64,000 nucleotides of DNA from Sphingomonas sp. BK235 (GTDB lineage Bacteria > Pseudomonadota > Alphaproteobacteria > Sphingomonadales > Sphingomonadaceae). Every line of letters begins with the position of its first letter. Position 1 is the stretch's first letter. The stretch spans positions 248,001 through 312,000 of the forward strand of contig NZ_SLXN01000005.1 in the NCBI RefSeq assembly GCF_004345855.1. Reading direction: 5' to 3'. A program made the translations under genes and the position numbers. Of this stretch, positions 8,108 through 15,404 are shown one piece after another. A model generated the notes under the pieces. It had not been told where the DNA came from. It searched no databases and was given only the letters and a program-made list of their open reading frames with translations.

Positions 8108-8959
8108 TCACCGGCACGCGCGCCAGCCGGTCGCGCCGCGCGCGGCCTGGTCGAGGTGCAGATGGTCGCGGTGCGCCGCATTATAGTCGGGCGACAGCAC
8201 CGTGGCGAAGACGCGACACGCCCCGTCGCGCACCTCGCGCAGGAAGGCGGCCTTGGCCGCCGCGCCGTCCCAGTCGCGCAGCACGCTCACGCGCGTCCCG
8301 TCGGCGAGCCGGAAGCCCGCGACGTCGAGCGCGTTGGCGGTGGCATGTTCGCTCCACCCGCCGCTGCTGCGGCCGTACATTCGCCGGCAGGAATAGCTGC
8401 CGAGATGCTCGATCCGCACCACGCGCGCGCCGAAGTGGCGCTGCGCCGCGGGGGCGACCACGTCCCATTCCCACAGCGCCAGCGCCGCCGCGACCGGACA
8501 GGCGAGCGCGACGCGATCGGGCGCCAGCGCGATGCGCCGCGCGCCGCCCGCCTCCAGCCGCACCGCGGCGTCATAGCCACAGCGCGCCTCGGCGGGGCGT
8601 CGCGGCGGCACCGCGACATAGCGGACCCCCGCGCGGTCGAGCAGCGCGGCGCAGCGCGCGGGCGAGTCGCCCAGCGCGGCCAGCTTGCGCCCGGTGAACA
8701 GCCCGACGGGCTCGCCGAGGTCGAGCGGGGTCCAGGGCAGGTCCTGCGGCCGCCCGCGCGCGTAGCGCCACGCCAGCAGCGCGGCGGCGGCGAGCAGCGC
8801 GAGCAGCACCGCGGTCGCGATCAGTCGCCGCGCCGCGCGCAGCCAGCGCGCCCCTGCGCTCAGCCGCGTCGCGCCGCGTCGACCGGCTCGGCGGTGACGG
8901 GATAGCCGAGATCGTCGGGGATGCAGAGGTGGTCGACTCCCGCGCGCGTCTCGATCCAT
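8108..8959 (-). CDS. Extensin-like C-terminal domain protein, membrane-anchored
   Basis: Up to 283 residues with an N-terminal membrane segment (LIATAVLLALLAAAALLAW) and a large extracytoplasmic domain of the extensin-like family. Motifs are SCRRMYGR, SEHATANALDVAGFRLADG (His/Asp metal-type residues), CRVFATVLSPDYNAAH and RDHLHLD, which recall DD-/LAS peptidases; a role in cell-wall metabolism is inference. The start is uncertain: the only in-frame ATG is at 8959, which overlaps the NUDIX gene by 100 bp. A CTG overlapping the NUDIX stop, or a GTG inside the hydrophobic segment, are alternatives. Translational coupling to NUDIX is likely. Confidence 0.75.
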   Translation of the reverse strand: MDRDARGSRPPLHPRRSRLSRHRRAGRRGATRLSAGARWLRAARRLIATAVLLALLAAAALLAWRYARGRPQDLPWTPLDLGEPVGLFTGRKLAALGDSPARCAALLDRAGVRYVAVPPRRPAEARCGYDAAVRLEAGGARRIALAPDRVALACPVAAALALWEWDVVAPAAQRHFGARVVRIEHLGSYSCRRMYGRSSGGWSEHATANALDVAGFRLADGTRVSVLRDWDGAAAKAAFLREVRDGACRVFATVLSPDYNAAHRDHLHLDQAARGATGWRACR

Positions 8960-9630
8960 GGCGTGATCCGCCGCAGCGGGGTCGCGCGCGCCTGCGCCAC
9001 CGCCTCGTCATGGCTGGCAAACTGCGCGAGCCGCTCGAGGTTGCGCCGCGTCGGGAAGATCAGCGTGCGCGTGCCCCGCGCGGCGGCGTCGAGCGTCGCG
9101 CGCGCGCTGGCCCATTCCACCCGCACGTTCTCGGTCGCGTCGACCGTCGGCTCGGGCGCCCCCTCCGGCCAGCGCGCGAGATAGAAGAGCGTGTCGAACA
9201 CGCGCGCGTGGCGTTCCGCGGGGCGCCAGTGCGCGAAGGGGACGAGCCGCTCCAGGTCGAGCGCGGCGCCGTCGAGCGCGGCCGCGAGCGGTGCGCCGGC
9301 GCGGAGCCGCTCGCGGATCGCGGCGACGCGGCTCGGATCGGCGAGGCCGATCGCCACGCCCGTCTCCTCGATCGTCTCGCGCACCGCGGCGATCCGCGCG
9401 GCGGCCCCATCGCGGTCGCGCGCGCCCAGCGTCGCGGCGAGCGCATGGTCGCCCGGGTCGATCCGCCCGCCCGGGAAGACGGTGGCCCCCGCGGCGAAGG
9501 CGAGCCGCGGCGACCGTTCGACCAGCAGCAACTCGGGCGCGGCGCCCGCGCGGTCGCGCATCACGATCAGCGTCGCGGCGGGGATCGCCGCGGGCAAGGC
9601 GGCGTCGTCGATCGGGGAGCCGGAAGGCAT
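8860..9630 (-). CDS. NUDIX hydrolase (NUDT19-like)
   Basis: A 256-residue NUDIX protein. After LLLVERSPRLAFAAGATVFP comes GGRIDPGD, then a longer insertion than in minimal NUDIX proteins and the helix AAVRETIEETGV carrying the R-E-x-x-E-E-x-G metal-binding core. This arrangement resembles NUDT19/RP2p-type enzymes that cleave CoA or nucleoside diphosphate derivatives; the substrate is not determined here. The start is the ATG giving MPSGSPIDDAAL. A longer open frame to 9765 exists only because it reads through the tRNA-Ala gene and is rejected. Confidence 0.88.
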   Translation of the reverse strand: MPSGSPIDDAALPAAIPAATLIVMRDRAGAAPELLLVERSPRLAFAAGATVFPGGRIDPGDHALAATLGARDRDGAAARIAAVRETIEETGVAIGLADPSRVAAIRERLRAGAPLAAALDGAALDLERLVPFAHWRPAERHARVFDTLFYLARWPEGAPEPTVDATENVRVEWASARATLDAAARGTRTLIFPTRRNLERLAQFASHDEAVAQARATPLRRITPWIETRAGVDHLCIPDDLGYPVTAEPVDAARRG

Positions 9631-9671
9631 CACCGCCGCGGCAGCAGACGGCGCGGACGGGATCGGGCGGG

Positions 9672-9747
9672 TGGTGGAGCTGAGGGGAATCGAACCCCTG
9701 ACCTCTGCAGTGCGATTGCAGCGCTCTCCCATCTGAGCTACAGCCCC
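9672..9747 (-). tRNA. tRNA-Ala (anticodon CGC)
   Basis: 76 nt including an encoded CCA. Acceptor GGGGCTG pairs with CAGCTCC and gives the G3-U70 wobble that identifies alanine tRNAs. The anticodon stem CTGCA/TGCAG encloses loop ATCGCAC with anticodon CGC (codon GCG). The T-arm GGTTCGATTCC is canonical. Confidence 0.97.
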
Positions 9748-9995
9748 GCCCGCCTTCCCCGGCACCGCCGGGGAGCGCCGCCCTTAGCGGCCCCCGCGGA
9801 CGCTGGCAACACGAAAACCACGAAAAGGCGACGCCCGCGCGAAATGTCGGGCGCTGGCGAGGCGGTGGCGCGGTGCGACGAGACGCTGGTTGCGCGCCCG
9901 CAACGGTCGGAACGAACGGCGCGCTAGATCCTTGTCAGCCTGTCCGCTCGCGACGACGCCAAGCGCCGCGCGACGTGTCACGCAGGAGAAGACTC

Positions 9996-11291
9996 ATGGG
10001 CTACGAACGCTATCCGCGCGGTACCAATCCGCAGGGCGACTATTACGGCCGCAGCGAGACTCAGGATTACGGCCGCGACTATGGATCGGGCCGCTACGGC
10101 AGCTACTCGAGCGCACGCGATTATCAGGCCGCCGGCGCGTTCGATCGCGACGACGACCGCGGCTCGTCCGGCCGTCGCGACGAGGAGCGCGGCGGCTACG
10201 GGCGGCGCGATTATGGTCAGGCGGGCTATGCCCGCGGCTATCGCGACGACGGCCGCGACTATGGTGATCGCGGCTATGGCGAGGGCGGCTTCGGCGACGG
10301 TGGCGAGCGCGCGCGCTATGGCGCGGGCTCTTACGGCGGATCGCGCTACGGCCAGGACCGCGAGCGCTTCCAGCGACAGGATTACGGCAACCAGAATTAT
10401 GGCAGCCGCGACGCCGGGCGGCAGGGTTATGGCCAGCAGGGCTATGGTCAGCAGGGCTATGGCAGCGACTATCACGGCAGCTACGCCTCGGACGGGCGCC
10501 GCTTCGAGGATGTCGGCTCCTATCGCCACGCCGACGACGATAATCGTGCGCGCCGCGAGCCGCGCGGGCGCGACTATGGTCGTCAGCCGCAGGGCTATGA
10601 CTATGACGAGCGCGGGTTCCTCGCCCGCGCGGGCGACGAGGTCCGCAGCTGGTTCGGTGACGAGGACGCCGAGCGCCGCCGCGAGGCCGACAGCCGCTAC
10701 GACGAGCGCTTCTACCAGCAGCGCGGCGACAGCCATCGCGACGGCGACTATCACAGCTGGCGGTCGAGCCAGATCGCCTCGTTCGACCGCGATTACGACG
10801 AATATCGCCAGGAGAACCGCACCAAGTTCCACAATGAGTTCGCGTCGTGGCGCACCGAGCGCCAGGGCCAGCGCGACTCGCTCGACAAGGTGCAGGAGCA
10901 TGACGAGGTGGTCGGCTCGGACGGCAGCCACGTCGGCACGGTCGACAAGGTGCGCGGCGATCGCATCCTGCTGACCAAGAACGACGCCGACGCGGGTGGC
11001 CAGCACCATTCGATCCCGTCGCGCTGGATCCAGTCGGTGGCGGACAAGAAGGTGACGCTGTCCAAGACCGCCGACGAGGCCAAGCAGCACTGGCGCACCG
11101 AGGAGAGGAACCAGGCGATGTTCGGCTATGGTGACCGCGGCAGCGACGATCAGCGTCGCCGCGACACCGGGTTGAACCGCGGTACGGGCAGCAGCACGGG
11201 CAGCGCCACCGCGGCCGGCACCACCGGGTCGTCGAGCGACGACACGGGCGGGTCGACCAATCTCAACCGGAGCTTCTCGGGCACCTATTGA
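9996..11291 (+). CDS. YGR-rich low-complexity protein with C-terminal DUF2171 domain
   Basis: A 431-residue protein in three parts. Residues 1-190 are low complexity with many Y-G-x and D-Y-G repeats (for example GYGQQGYGQQGYGSDY), very rich in Tyr, Gly, Arg and Asp. A middle part carries FLARAGDEVRSWFGDEDAER and a Trp/Tyr-rich helix. The C-terminal DUF2171 domain (about 290-365; VVGSDGSHVGTVDKVRGDRI) is a PRC-barrel-like fold found in stress and envelope proteins. An acidic/Ser/Thr tail follows. GCAGGAGAA precedes the ATG. The N-terminal composition resembles phase-separating low-complexity domains; that is inference. Confidence 0.85.
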   Translation: MGYERYPRGTNPQGDYYGRSETQDYGRDYGSGRYGSYSSARDYQAAGAFDRDDDRGSSGRRDEERGGYGRRDYGQAGYARGYRDDGRDYGDRGYGEGGFGDGGERARYGAGSYGGSRYGQDRERFQRQDYGNQNYGSRDAGRQGYGQQGYGQQGYGSDYHGSYASDGRRFEDVGSYRHADDDNRARREPRGRDYGRQPQGYDYDERGFLARAGDEVRSWFGDEDAERRREADSRYDERFYQQRGDSHRDGDYHSWRSSQIASFDRDYDEYRQENRTKFHNEFASWRTERQGQRDSLDKVQEHDEVVGSDGSHVGTVDKVRGDRILLTKNDADAGGQHHSIPSRWIQSVADKKVTLSKTADEAKQHWRTEERNQAMFGYGDRGSDDQRRRDTGLNRGTGSSTGSATAAGTTGSSSDDTGGSTNLNRSFSGTY

Positions 11292-11333
11292 GCGGTGACC
11301 GGGTGAGGCGCGGGCCGGCGGCCCGCGTCGCGC

Positions 11334-11363
11334 GAGGCCCCGGGCGGCGACGCCCGGGGCCTC
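11334..11363. terminator. Strong GC hairpin between convergent genes
   Basis: A perfect 13-bp stem (GAGGCCCCGGGCG, loop gcga, CGCCCGGGGCCTC) between the DUF2171 gene and the convergent chemoreceptor gene. No T-tract follows on either side, so termination would need to be hairpin-driven or factor-assisted. Confidence 0.5.
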
Positions 11364-11413
11364 GTCGCGTGTAGGCGTTCAGCGCGACAGGCGCGAGGTG
11401 CCGCCGGCCCCGG

Positions 11414-13180
11414 TCAGGCGGCGAGCGCGCGCCGGGGCGCCGCCACCGGGGCCGCGGGCGCCGTGCCCGCCAGCACGAAGCGCGCCACCTCGTGCGTCAG
11501 CGTGTCCGCCTCGCCCTCCAGCGCGCGCGCCACCGCGGTGACTTCCTCCACCATCGCGGCATTCTGCTGGGTCACCCCGTCGATCTGGTTGAGCGCGGTG
11601 TCGATCTGGTCGAGCCCGCTCGCCTGCGCGCGCGCCGAGGTGGCGATCTCCGCGACCAGCCCGCCGATGTCGCCGATCTGCCCGGTGATGCGGTCGAGCG
11701 CCGCGCCGGTCTGGTTGACCAGCCGCACGCTCGCGTCGACCTGCTCCCCGCTCTGCGTGATGCGCTGGCGCACGTCGGTGGCGGCGTCGGCGCAGCGCGC
11801 GGCGAGTGCGCGCACCTCGTTGGCGACCACCGCGAAGCCCTTGCCCGCGTCGCCCGCGCGCGCCGCCTCGACGCCGGCGTTGAGCGCGAGCAGGTTGGTC
11901 TGGAACGCGATCGCGTCGATCACCGCGATGATGTCGGCGATCTCGCCCGACGCCTGTTCGAGCCGGTTCATCGCCGCCACCGCGTCGCGCACCACCGCGC
12001 CGCCGCGCTGGGCCTCGTCATGCACCTGCTCCATCGCCTCGTGCGCCTTGGTCGCGCCGTCGGCGGCCTGGCGCATCGTACCCGCGATCTCGCTCATCGC
12101 CGCCGAGGTTTCCTCGAGGCTCGCGGCCTGGTGCTCGGTGCGGCGCGACAGGTCGTCCGACGCTTGGCTCAGCTCGCTGGTATGGCCGTGGACCGCGACG
12201 CTGCCGTCGCGGATCGCCGCGATCGCGCCGTGGATCTCGTCGAGCGCGTTGTTGTAATCCTGGCGCAGCCGCTCGTAGCTGGCGGGGAAGGCGCCGTCGA
12301 TCCGCGCGGTCAGTCGCCCCTCGGCGAGCGCGGCGAGGTGGCGTGCCAGCGTCTCCACCACGTCGCGCTGCTCCTCGTCGGCGCGCGCCTTGGCGATGGC
12401 GCCCTCGCGGAACACCTGGACCGATTGGGCCATCGTCCCGATCTCGTCGCCGCGATCGAGCCCGGGGACGGTGAGGTCGAGCGCGCCGCGCGCGAGCTGT
12501 TCCATCGCGCCGCGCATCTCGGACAGCGGGCGAAACATGCGCCGCGTCACCGCGAGGCACAGCAGCGCCGCCGCCACCGTCACGATCAGCGCGGCGAGCG
12601 CGATGCTGAGCTGGACCTGGTGGAGATCGGCGAGGAAGTCCGCCGCCGGGATGCCGACGTACAGCACGCCGATCACCTTGCCCTGCGCGTCGGTGATCGG
12701 GTCATAGGCGGTGAAGAAGGCGGTGCCGAGGATGTCGGCGCGGCCGCGATAGGGCTTGCCGTCGCGCAGCACGGTGTCGCGGACCGGCTGGCTGGTGAGC
12801 GTGGTGCCGACCGCGCGGCTGCCGTCCGGATTCTTGACGTTGGTCGCGACGCGCGTGTCGCCGCGGAAGATCGTGGCGGTGCCGCCGACCAGCGCCTTGA
12901 CGCGATCGACCGACCCATTGTCGCCGTTGAGCGCATGGTCCCCGATCAGCAAGGTGTCGCCGTCGAGCCGCGCGTCCTTGCCGAAGCCGTGGAGCACGTC
13001 CCAGGCGACGCGCATGTTCGCTTCCTGGCGCTCGGTGGCGCGGTGCTCGGCATTGGCGCCGAGGATCGTCGCGGTCACCCCGGCGGTGACCAGGGCCAGC
13101 ATGCCCAGCGACAGCACGATCAACATCGTCACCTTGGCGGACAGGCTGCGGCCCGCCAGCGTCTTCGCCACCATTCGCAT
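11414..13180 (-). CDS. Methyl-accepting chemotaxis protein with Cache sensor
   Basis: A 588-residue inner-membrane chemoreceptor. Order: TM1 (about 16-36), periplasmic single-Cache-type sensor (about 40-185, ending GTAFFTAYDPITDAQGKVIG and VLYVGIP), TM2 (about 192-212), HAMP (RRMFRPLSEMRGAMEQLARG), a second HAMP-like linker and the signalling domain with the conserved hairpin tip IIAVIDAIAFQTNLLALNAGVEAARAG split by a turn. No C-terminal CheR-binding pentapeptide is seen; the end is Ala/Pro-rich. ATG at 13180 is preferred over the adjacent TTG at 13183. It is divergent from the LOV kinase gene, so the two could share regulation. The ligand is unknown. Confidence 0.93.
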   Translation of the reverse strand: MRMVAKTLAGRSLSAKVTMLIVLSLGMLALVTAGVTATILGANAEHRATERQEANMRVAWDVLHGFGKDARLDGDTLLIGDHALNGDNGSVDRVKALVGGTATIFRGDTRVATNVKNPDGSRAVGTTLTSQPVRDTVLRDGKPYRGRADILGTAFFTAYDPITDAQGKVIGVLYVGIPAADFLADLHQVQLSIALAALIVTVAAALLCLAVTRRMFRPLSEMRGAMEQLARGALDLTVPGLDRGDEIGTMAQSVQVFREGAIAKARADEEQRDVVETLARHLAALAEGRLTARIDGAFPASYERLRQDYNNALDEIHGAIAAIRDGSVAVHGHTSELSQASDDLSRRTEHQAASLEETSAAMSEIAGTMRQAADGATKAHEAMEQVHDEAQRGGAVVRDAVAAMNRLEQASGEIADIIAVIDAIAFQTNLLALNAGVEAARAGDAGKGFAVVANEVRALAARCADAATDVRQRITQSGEQVDASVRLVNQTGAALDRITGQIGDIGGLVAEIATSARAQASGLDQIDTALNQIDGVTQQNAAMVEEVTAVARALEGEADTLTHEVARFVLAGTAPAAPVAAPRRALAA

Positions 13181-13350
13181 CAATCAACCCGATCTTGATT
13201 CACCATGGGCGCGCCGCGCCCTCACACCGGGTTCCTGAGCGAAAATACTTAAATTACAGCTACCAAGTTCGGGGCGCGGGCGTCCGTCCCTGGCACGCCG
13301 CGTTCGGCGATCTCTTGCCGGTGTCGAGCGAAAACGGCTACCGCGCTAAC

Positions 13351-15141
13351 ATGCCTAATGATTCTGTCCCGTCCGATCCGGCCAACCGCGACGACGTCGA
13401 TCCCACGGGGCTCGCCGCCGGCAAACAGGCCGAGGGCACGATGGACACCGGCGCCAACGAGCCGATCGAGCGCAGCGGTCTGCATCACTGGCGCGAGAGC
13501 ACGATCACCGATCCCGATCTGAACGACCGCGGCGGCGTCTTCTTCGCCGCGATCGAGATGACGCGGATGCCGATGATCCTCACCGATCCCAACCTGGACG
13601 ACAATCCCATCGTCTTCGCCAACAAGGCGTTCCTCGACCTGACCGGCTACGAGGAAGAGGAGATCCTCGGGCGCAACTGTCGCTTCCTCCAGGGCTCGCA
13701 GACCGATCGCAACGCGGTGGCGGAGCTGCGCCACGCGGTCGAGAACAAGTCCGCGGTGGCGCTCGAACTGCTCAACTATCGCCGCGACGGCACACCCTTC
13801 TGGAACGCGGTGTTCGTCGGCCCGGTCTATGACACCGGCGGGACGCTGCGCTATTTCTTCGCCAGTCAGCTCGACGTCACGCGCCGGCGCAACACCGAGC
13901 AATCCTACCGCCAGGCACAGAAGATGGAGTCGATCGGCCAGCTCACCGCGGGGCTGGCGCACGACTTCAACAACCTGCTCCAGGTGGTCAACGGCAACCT
14001 CGAGCTGGTCGCCACCGCCAAGGATCCCGCGCGCGCACAGCGCTACGTCGCCGCGGCGCAGTCGGCGGCCGAGCGCGGCGCCAAGCTGACGCGCCAATTG
14101 CTCGCCTTCGCGCGCAAGACCCGGCTGGAGCCGCGCCCGCTCGACCTGACCCAGCTCGTCTCCGAGTTCAGCGACCTGATCGAGAGCTCGGTCAACAAGC
14201 AGGTCGAGATCCATCTCAGCCTGCGCCGCGGGCTCGCGCCGGTGGTGGTCGATCCCGACCAGCTCGAGATGGCGCTGCTCAACATCGTCAACAACGCGCG
14301 CGACGCCATGCCCGAGGGCGGGCTGGTGACGATTGCGACCCGCCCGCTCAAGCTGGAGGCGACCGAGGGCGGCGATGGCGCGGGCGGCACCGCGATGCGC
14401 GACGGGGTCGAACTGGCCGCGGGCGACTATGTCGTGCTCGAGGTGCAGGACGAGGGGCATGGCATGGCCCCCGAGGTGATCGAGCGCGCCGCCGAGCCCT
14501 TCTTCACCACCAAGGGCGTGGGCAGCGGCACCGGACTGGGGCTGGCGATGGCGAGCGGCTTCGTGCGCCAGTCGGGCGGGCGGCTCGAGATCGAGAGCCA
14601 GCCGGGGCAGGGCACCACCGTGCGCATGCTGTTCCCCAGCGGTCGCCGCGAGCAGCGCGAGCCCGCTACGGTCGAGGAGCATGTGCCCGCCGGCGCCATC
14701 GTCGACACGGGCGAGGCGCGGCATATCCTGGTGGTGGAGGACAGCGAGGAAGTGCTGGCGATCGCGCGCGAGATCCTGGAGAGCGCGGGCTATCACGTTT
14801 CCACCGCGATGAACGGCGAGCAGGCGCTGCGCCTGTTCGAGGCGACCCATCCGAGCGATCGCATCGACCTGCTGTTCACCGATCTGGTCATGCCCGGCGG
14901 CATGAACGGGCTGGTGCTGGCGGACGCGGTGGTGGAGCGCGATCCCTCGGTGTCGGTGCTGATGACCACGGGCTACAACGAGGAGCTGGTGATCAACGGC
15001 CCGCGCGCGCGCGCCACCGACGTGCTGAGCAAGCCCTATCGCCGCACCGAATTGCTCGATCGTGTCAGCCAGGCGCTCAACCGGCGCGGCGAGCGCGGTG
15101 AGCGGCGGCGGCGATCGGACTTCGGCGCCGCGCAGATGTGA
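13351..15141 (+). CDS. LOV-domain hybrid histidine kinase (blue-light sensor)
   Basis: A 596-residue soluble photoreceptor kinase. A LOV domain (about 60-178) carries the flavin-adduct motif GRNCRFLQG with Cys110, plus NKAFLDLTGY and FASQLDVTRRR. The kinase has an H-box GLAHDFNNLL with His204, an N-box NIVNNARDAM (311-320) and G boxes DEGHGM and GSGTGLGLAM. The C-terminal receiver (about 457-578) has acidic residues VVEDSE, phospho-acceptor Asp511 (LLFTDLVMPGG) and Lys561. Blue light forms a Cys-FMN adduct that changes kinase activity in such proteins; the hybrid layout allows phosphate transfer to its own receiver. No DNA-binding output is present. ATG at 13351 gives MPNDSV; longer upstream reading is unlike the family. 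Confidence 0.95.
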   Translation: MPNDSVPSDPANRDDVDPTGLAAGKQAEGTMDTGANEPIERSGLHHWRESTITDPDLNDRGGVFFAAIEMTRMPMILTDPNLDDNPIVFANKAFLDLTGYEEEEILGRNCRFLQGSQTDRNAVAELRHAVENKSAVALELLNYRRDGTPFWNAVFVGPVYDTGGTLRYFFASQLDVTRRRNTEQSYRQAQKMESIGQLTAGLAHDFNNLLQVVNGNLELVATAKDPARAQRYVAAAQSAAERGAKLTRQLLAFARKTRLEPRPLDLTQLVSEFSDLIESSVNKQVEIHLSLRRGLAPVVVDPDQLEMALLNIVNNARDAMPEGGLVTIATRPLKLEATEGGDGAGGTAMRDGVELAAGDYVVLEVQDEGHGMAPEVIERAAEPFFTTKGVGSGTGLGLAMASGFVRQSGGRLEIESQPGQGTTVRMLFPSGRREQREPATVEEHVPAGAIVDTGEARHILVVEDSEEVLAIAREILESAGYHVSTAMNGEQALRLFEATHPSDRIDLLFTDLVMPGGMNGLVLADAVVERDPSVSVLMTTGYNEELVINGPRARATDVLSKPYRRTELLDRVSQALNRRGERGERRRRSDFGAAQM

Positions 15142-15203
15142 TCCGGGCGCGGATCTTGTGAAGTTTACTTAATCGCGATCAATATAAATTGGGACAGGTG
15201 TGT

Positions 15204-15343
15204 CACCGGCGAGTGGAAAGCCGGTGCGGCAAGCTACCGCGACGGGGCGCGTAACGGTGGCATCGGCGTCGCTACACGACCAACCTTGATGGTTGCTTCC
15301 GCGCCACCGATGATTTTCCCGCAGCTTACCCGAAGTGGGAAAA
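15204..15343 (+). other. Structured leader upstream of GGDEF-EAL gene
   Basis: The 263-bp gap before the diguanylate cyclase gene holds a series of hairpins: CACCGGC (15204) with GCCGGTG (15220); CGGTGGC (15255) with GCCACCG (15303) enclosing CAACC-ttgat-GGTTG (15281-15295); and TTTTCCC (15314) with GGGAAAA (15337). Helices nested in this way suggest a folded 5' leader RNA. It matches no riboswitch class that I can confirm by eye. Confidence 0.4.
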
Positions 15344-15404
15344 ATCGTCGCCGAGGCGGCGGCGTTGCTATGGTTTCGTAAACTCTCGGTGCGATTACCG
15401 CGCG

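Noticed and set aside
9631..9765. N-terminal extension of the NUDIX protein
   Set aside because: It would translate the tRNA-Ala gene; the conserved protein starts at 9630.
9978..11090. A hydrophobic Ala/Ile/Val-rich frame on the minus strand opposite the YGR protein
   Set aside because: It is the antisense reading of Tyr/Gly/Asp/Arg codons; no family resemblance, and the + strand frame has a ribosome site and a DUF2171 domain.
15142..15170. Terminator GATCC-gggcgc-GGATC after the LOV kinase gene
   Set aside because: The stem is only five base pairs with no T-tract; too weak to list.
15190..15310. Cobalamin riboswitch in the GGDEF-EAL leader
   Set aside because: Short pieces resemble the conserved GGAA and CCGGTG order, but no B12 box or full core is visible.
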